Origin: Bradyrhizobium sp. CB2312
GTDB lineage: Bacteria; Pseudomonadota; Alphaproteobacteria; Rhizobiales; Xanthobacteraceae
NCBI RefSeq assembly: GCF_029714425.1
Contig: NZ_CP121668.1
Coordinates: forward strand, 1,137,501-1,201,500
Length of the DNA stretch: 64,000 nucleotides
Direction of reading: 5' to 3'
The notes under the pieces were generated by a model. It had not been told where the DNA came from. It ran no database searches and saw nothing but the letters and a program-made list of their open reading frames with translations. This document shows, piece by piece, positions 61,021-64,000 of this stretch. The position numbers were made by a program, and so were the translations under genes. Within the stretch, counting starts at the first letter, position 1; each line of letters opens with the position of its first letter.

Positions 61021-61257
61021 GTGATCGAATGGAGGCGTCGAACGGACGCCTTGCCGGATTCGTTAATTCTCGTTGCTAGGTCTGCGCCTGCGCGCTTTCA
61101 AGATCCCGTTGCAAATACATATCGTGACCATTCCCTCCCTCTCCGTCTTGTGCAGAATCGGGCCGATACCGACGTGAATCGCGACCGCTGAACCGGCAGG
61201 GTCGCGCTCCCGACCAATGACGGCGCGGGAAGGGCCTTTTCCCGCCTTGGAGGAAAT

Positions 61258-62253
61258 ATGAGCGGTTTCGACATTTTCGCGATTGTTCTGGTGTTGCTCG
61301 TCATCGCCACGCTGCTGGCCGGCGTGAAGACGGTGCCGCAGGGCTATGACTGGACCATCGAGCGGTTCGGCAAATACACGCAGACGCTCAGCCCCGGGCT
61401 CAACCTGATCGTGCCCTATTTCGATCGCGTCGGGCGCAAGATCAACATGATGGAGCAGGTGATCGACATCCCCGAGCAGGAGGTCATCACCAAGGACAAC
61501 GCCACCGTGACGGTGGACGGAGTCGCCTTCTACCAGGTGTTCGACGCCGCGAAGGCGAGCTACGAGGTCGCCAACCTCAACCAGGCGATCACGGTTCTGA
61601 CCATGACCAACATCCGCTCGGTGATGGGCTCGATGGACCTCGACCAGGTGCTCTCGCATCGCGACGAGATCAACGAGCGCCTGTTGCGTGTGGTTGATGC
61701 CGCGGTCTCGCCCTGGGGCGTCAAGGTCAACCGGATCGAGATCAAGGACATCGTGCCGCCGGCCGACCTCGTCGAAGCCATGGGCCGGCAGATGAAGGCC
61801 GAGCGCGTCAAGCGCGCCGACATCCTCGCCGCCGAAGGCCAGCGCCAGTCCGAGATTTTGCGCGCCGAGGGTGCCAAGCAGGGCCAGATTCTTCAGGCCG
61901 AAGGCCGCAAGGAAGCCGCCTTCCGCGACGCCGAGGCGCGTGAGCGGTCCGCGGAGGCCGAGGCCAAGGCGACGCAAATGGTCAGCGAGGCCATCGCCAA
62001 GGGTGACGTCGCGGCGCTGAACTACTTTATCGCCGACAAATATATCAAGGCGTTCGGCCAGTTCGCGGATGCGCCGAACCAGAAGATCATCATGCTGCCG
62101 ATGGAAGCGACCAGCATGCTCGGTTCGCTGGCCGGCATCGGCGAGATCGCCAAGGCGACGTTCGGGGAGAGTGCCGCATCGGCTGCGGCCGCGGCCCGTC
62201 GCGGCGGCTCGGTGCCGTCGTCGGGTCCGACGCCGCCGGCCGTGCCGCAGTAA
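61258..62253 (+). CDS. Stomatin/SPFH-domain membrane protein (QmcA-like)
   Basis: 331 residues. A membrane anchor at the N terminus (DIFAIVLVLLVIATLLAGVK) is followed by the SPFH/band 7 domain (TVPQGYDWTIERFGKYTQTL, LNLIVPYFDRVGRKINMMEQ, RSVMGSMDLDQVLSHRDEIN) and a coiled coil rich in Ala/Glu (ILRAEGAKQGQILQAEGRKE). SPFH proteins form oligomeric scaffolds in membrane microdomains and often act with NfeD proteins, encoded next. GGAGG lies before the ATG. The 237 bases upstream hold no gene or clear motif. Confidence 0.92.
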   Translation: MSGFDIFAIVLVLLVIATLLAGVKTVPQGYDWTIERFGKYTQTLSPGLNLIVPYFDRVGRKINMMEQVIDIPEQEVITKDNATVTVDGVAFYQVFDAAKASYEVANLNQAITVLTMTNIRSVMGSMDLDQVLSHRDEINERLLRVVDAAVSPWGVKVNRIEIKDIVPPADLVEAMGRQMKAERVKRADILAAEGQRQSEILRAEGAKQGQILQAEGRKEAAFRDAEARERSAEAEAKATQMVSEAIAKGDVAALNYFIADKYIKAFGQFADAPNQKIIMLPMEATSMLGSLAGIGEIAKATFGESAASAAAAARRGGSVPSSGPTPPAVPQ

Positions 62254-62263
62254 CGGGATTTGC

Positions 62264-62312
62264 GCGCATGCCCAGGAAAAGTGGGTACCGGTTTTCCGAT
62301 GAGGGCATGCGC
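62264..62312. repeat. Intergenic mosaic element (RIME-like), one hairpin
   Basis: GCGCATGCCC (62264-62273) pairs with GGGCATGCGC (62303-62312). The loop GAAAAGTGGGTACCGGTTTT matches the loop of the 38515 element except in its centre. It lies between the SPFH and NfeD genes. Confidence 0.75.
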
Positions 62313-62332
62313 CAATATGACGAGGTCGTGTC

Positions 62333-62776
62333 ATGACCGACATGTTCGCATCGCTCGGCACCTGGAATTGGCTGATCTTCGGCTTCATCCTGATGGCGCT
62401 GGAGACGATCGCGCCGGGCGTATTCCTGTTCTGGCTCGGGCTTGCGGCCTTGCTGGTAGGCCTGGTCTCGTTCGTCGTCGTGATGTCCTGGCAGATCCAG
62501 CTCGTGATGTTCGCGATCTTCGCGGCAGCGGCCGTGCCGGTGTGGCGGCGCCTCGCCCGCCCGAAGCTGGACGCCAGCGCCAGCCCCTTCCTCAACAGGC
62601 GCACCGAGGCGCTGCTCGGCCGTGAGTTCACGCTGGAGAAGCCGATCATCGACGGCTCCGGCACGGTCCGCATCGGCGACACCGTGTGGCGCGTCGCCGG
62701 CCCCGACACGCCGGCGGGAACGCGCGTGAAGGTGGTGCAGGTGGATGGCGCGAATTTGACGGTCGCGGCGGCGTAG
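62333..62776 (+). CDS. NfeD-family protein
   Basis: 147 residues. Two or three spans (WLIFGFILMALETIAPGVFL, FWLGLAALLVGLVSFVVVMS, WQIQLVMFAIFAAAAVPVW) then an OB-fold C-terminal domain (EFTLEKPIIDGSGTVRIGDT, TRVKVVQVDGANLTVAA). This short NfeD form pairs with SPFH proteins and is thought to help their assembly. It follows the SPFH gene by 80 bases, interrupted by a mosaic element, so the two form an operon. Confidence 0.9.
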   Translation: MTDMFASLGTWNWLIFGFILMALETIAPGVFLFWLGLAALLVGLVSFVVVMSWQIQLVMFAIFAAAAVPVWRRLARPKLDASASPFLNRRTEALLGREFTLEKPIIDGSGTVRIGDTVWRVAGPDTPAGTRVKVVQVDGANLTVAAA

Positions 62777-62843
62777 CCGCTCTTACCCCCTCCAGGCGGG
62801 GCTATCGCATGCGGCTTGCACGATGCGGCATCGGCACTGGGCT

Positions 62844-62970
62844 CCCTCTCCCGCTTGCGGGAGAGGGTTGGGGAGAGGGTGTCTCCACAACGGGACAATC
62901 CCCAAGAGGAAAGAACCCTCACCCGCCGCGCTCTGCGAGCGCGTCGGCCTCTCCCGCAAGCGGGAGAGGC
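62844..62970. repeat. Dispersed palindromic repeat, family D
   Basis: CCCTCTCCCGCTTGCGGGAG on the left and CTCTCCCGCAAGCGGGAGAG on the right; inner parts GGTTGGGGAGAGGG and ACCCTCACCC. It accounts for most of the gap between NfeD and the convergent HxlR gene. Confidence 0.83.
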
Positions 62971-63048
62971 GGAGCAAGCCCGCAGACAATCCTCGTGAAA
63001 TTCACATGCATTTGCCCTGCCCCTCCAGGAGAGGGAAAGCGAGAACTC

Positions 63049-63375
63049 TTACCTCTTCCACCGCTCCGCAAACCGGTGCAGCGGCATGAAGGTCTCGCAC
63101 AGGTCTCGCCCGAGCGGTGTCAGCCCGTAACCGCCGCCTTCGCCCAGCTCCACGAAACCGGCCTCGCGCAGCTCCGTCAGGCGCGCCTGCAGCACCGTGG
63201 GCGACGCCTCGTCGCAGGCCGTGCGCAAGCTGCGTGAGGTGAGGGGGGCGTCGCGCAATTCCCAGAGGATCCGTAAGGTCCAGCGCCGCCCGAGCAGATC
63301 GAGCAAGGCCATGATCGGCCGCCCGGTGCGCGAGCCGCGGACGCTGCGTGCCTTGGAGTCGGCCTGTCTTGCCAT
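63049..63375 (-). CDS. HxlR-family transcriptional regulator
   Basis: 108 residues from ATG 63375 (GAGGGA upstream); the GTG one codon before is an alternative. The winged helix LLGRRWTLRILWELRDAPLT, then SPTVLQARLTELREAGFVEL and GYGLTPLGRDLCETFMPLHR, is the HxlR/MarR-like fold. It lacks the N-terminal Cys of the redox-sensing members such as HypR or QorR. Divergent from the carboxymuconolactone-decarboxylase-like gene, with two matched palindromes between them, so it most likely represses both. Confidence 0.9.
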   Translation of the reverse strand: MARQADSKARSVRGSRTGRPIMALLDLLGRRWTLRILWELRDAPLTSRSLRTACDEASPTVLQARLTELREAGFVELGEGGGYGLTPLGRDLCETFMPLHRFAERWKR

Positions 63376-63394
63376 CACATCCCTCTTGCGCGAT

Positions 63395-63433
63395 GCTACA
63401 GAAAGTGTAGCGTATTGCTACGATAAATGTAGC
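63395..63433. promoter_or_regulatory. Two-site HxlR operator
   Basis: GCTACAGAAAGTGTAGC (63395-63411) and GCTACGATAAATGTAGC (63417-63433) share GCTAC...GTAGC arms and are 22 bases apart centre to centre, two helical turns, so two dimers could bind the same face. They fill the gap between the divergent HxlR and 63448 genes. Confidence 0.75.
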
Positions 63434-63447
63434 AAGGGAGACGGCCG

Positions 63448-63999
63448 ATGTCCCAGGCCACACCGCGCATCGCTCCGCTGGAGGCGCCTTATCCCCCGCA
63501 GATCCAGGCGCAGTTCGATCGCATCATGCGCGGGGCGCCGCCGCTGCTGCTGTTCCGGGTGATGGCGGGCCACGCCCGCGCCTGGGACAAGTTCCGCGCC
63601 GGCGGGCTTCTTGATCCGGGTCCACTCTCCCTGCGCCAGCGCGAGATCGTGATCGATCGCACCTGCGCGCTGACCCGATGCGAATATGAATGGGGCGTGC
63701 ACGTCGCGATCTTTGCCGGCCCGGCGCGGCTCACCGAGGACGAGATTCGCGCCACCGTCCAAGGCGATGCGGCCTCGCTGTGCTGGTCGCCGGCCGAGCA
63801 GGCGCTGATCGCGGCGGTCGATGCGCTGCATCACCGCGCGACCTTGAGTGACGACGAATTCGCCGCGCTCTCGGCGCATTACGATACGGCGCAGATCCTC
63901 GAGATCATGCTGCTGTGCGGCTTCTACCGCACAGTGTCCTATCTGGCGAACGGCCTGAAGCTGCCGCTCGAGGAGAAGGCGGCGCGGTTTCCGCAATAA
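63448..63999 (+). CDS. Carboxymuconolactone decarboxylase-family protein
   Basis: 183 residues, GGGAG before the ATG. ALTRCEYEWGVHVAIFAGPA is the alkylhydroperoxidase-like core, with a single Cys and a His but no CxxC, so it differs from the AhpD-like protein at 7880. FYRTVSYLANGLKLPLEE is the helical end. Family members act in aromatic-acid degradation or as peroxidase-like proteins. Divergent from the HxlR repressor. The stop ends one base before the window edge. Confidence 0.88.
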   Translation: MSQATPRIAPLEAPYPPQIQAQFDRIMRGAPPLLLFRVMAGHARAWDKFRAGGLLDPGPLSLRQREIVIDRTCALTRCEYEWGVHVAIFAGPARLTEDEIRATVQGDAASLCWSPAEQALIAAVDALHHRATLSDDEFAALSAHYDTAQILEIMLLCGFYRTVSYLANGLKLPLEEKAARFPQ

Positions 64000-64000
64000 A

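Overview
The window looks like a chromosomal segment of a Bradyrhizobium-like alphaproteobacterium (Nitrobacteraceae). The reasons are very high GC, a complete PhyR/NepR/EcfG general stress core, a homospermidine pathway, two copies of the small secreted DUF3551 family, and many short palindromic intergenic repeats of the kind common in that group. This is inference from gene content; no rRNA or tRNA gene is visible to place it exactly. I see no phage, insertion sequence, CRISPR array or plasmid gene. It reads as ordinary core and metabolic chromosome with about 70 protein genes.

Layout. 1-5.5 kb: end of a phosphotransferase gene, then a minus-strand catabolic block (TRAP solute-binding protein, SAF-domain dehydrogenase, phytanoyl-CoA dioxygenase family enzyme, GntR regulator with a perfect 20-bp palindrome upstream). 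5.5-10.7 kb: M20 peptidase, a SnoaL-tailed ECF sigma factor divergent from an AhpD-like gene, two tandem alpha/beta hydrolases, and a DNA-repair methyltransferase. 10.8-23 kb: a degradation cluster (two CoA ligases, thiolase, TetR regulator, SDR dehydrogenase, enoyl-CoA hydratase, three acyl-CoA dehydrogenases, nitroreductase) that together can activate an acid and beta-oxidise it. 23-25 kb: nepR-ecfG divergent from phyR, with both promoters built into one inverted repeat.

25-31.5 kb: secreted or small conserved proteins, htpG, the DUF3551 pair and a Bug-type binding protein. 31.9-36.4 kb: a very-long-chain acyl-CoA synthetase, then a tightly overlapped trio of free-standing acyl carrier protein, adenylate-forming ligase and ketoreductase. 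36.4-41 kb: a small orphan gene, a ribbon-helix-helix-like protein, a cyclase-like DUF3095 protein, a MATE exporter and an acetyltransferase. 41.3-49.5 kb: superoxide dismutase, two half-size permeases, then a Zur-box-headed zinc operon (His-rich protein, ABC ATPase, permease, binding protein, G3E GTPase, WD40 protein), MgtC and a small anchored protein.

49.7-53.6 kb: polyamine genes (ornithine decarboxylase with a long structured leader, acetyltransferase, RidA, homospermidine synthase). 54.3-58.5 kb: M3 oligopeptidase coupled to DUF1007 and a NicO metal exporter. 58.5-64 kb: MAPEG protein, ferrochelatase with a coupled binding protein, stomatin/NfeD pair, and an HxlR regulator divergent from a second carboxymuconolactone-decarboxylase-like gene over a two-site operator.

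The most interesting thread is regulatory. By eye I find three exact GGAAC-N16/17-CGTT promoters of the EcfG type, all intergenic and correctly oriented. They precede superoxide dismutase and two small genes of unknown function (36542 and 49218), and the stress sigma factor that should read them is encoded in the same window. The ACP-ligase-ketoreductase trio is the best candidate for an undescribed enzymatic system.
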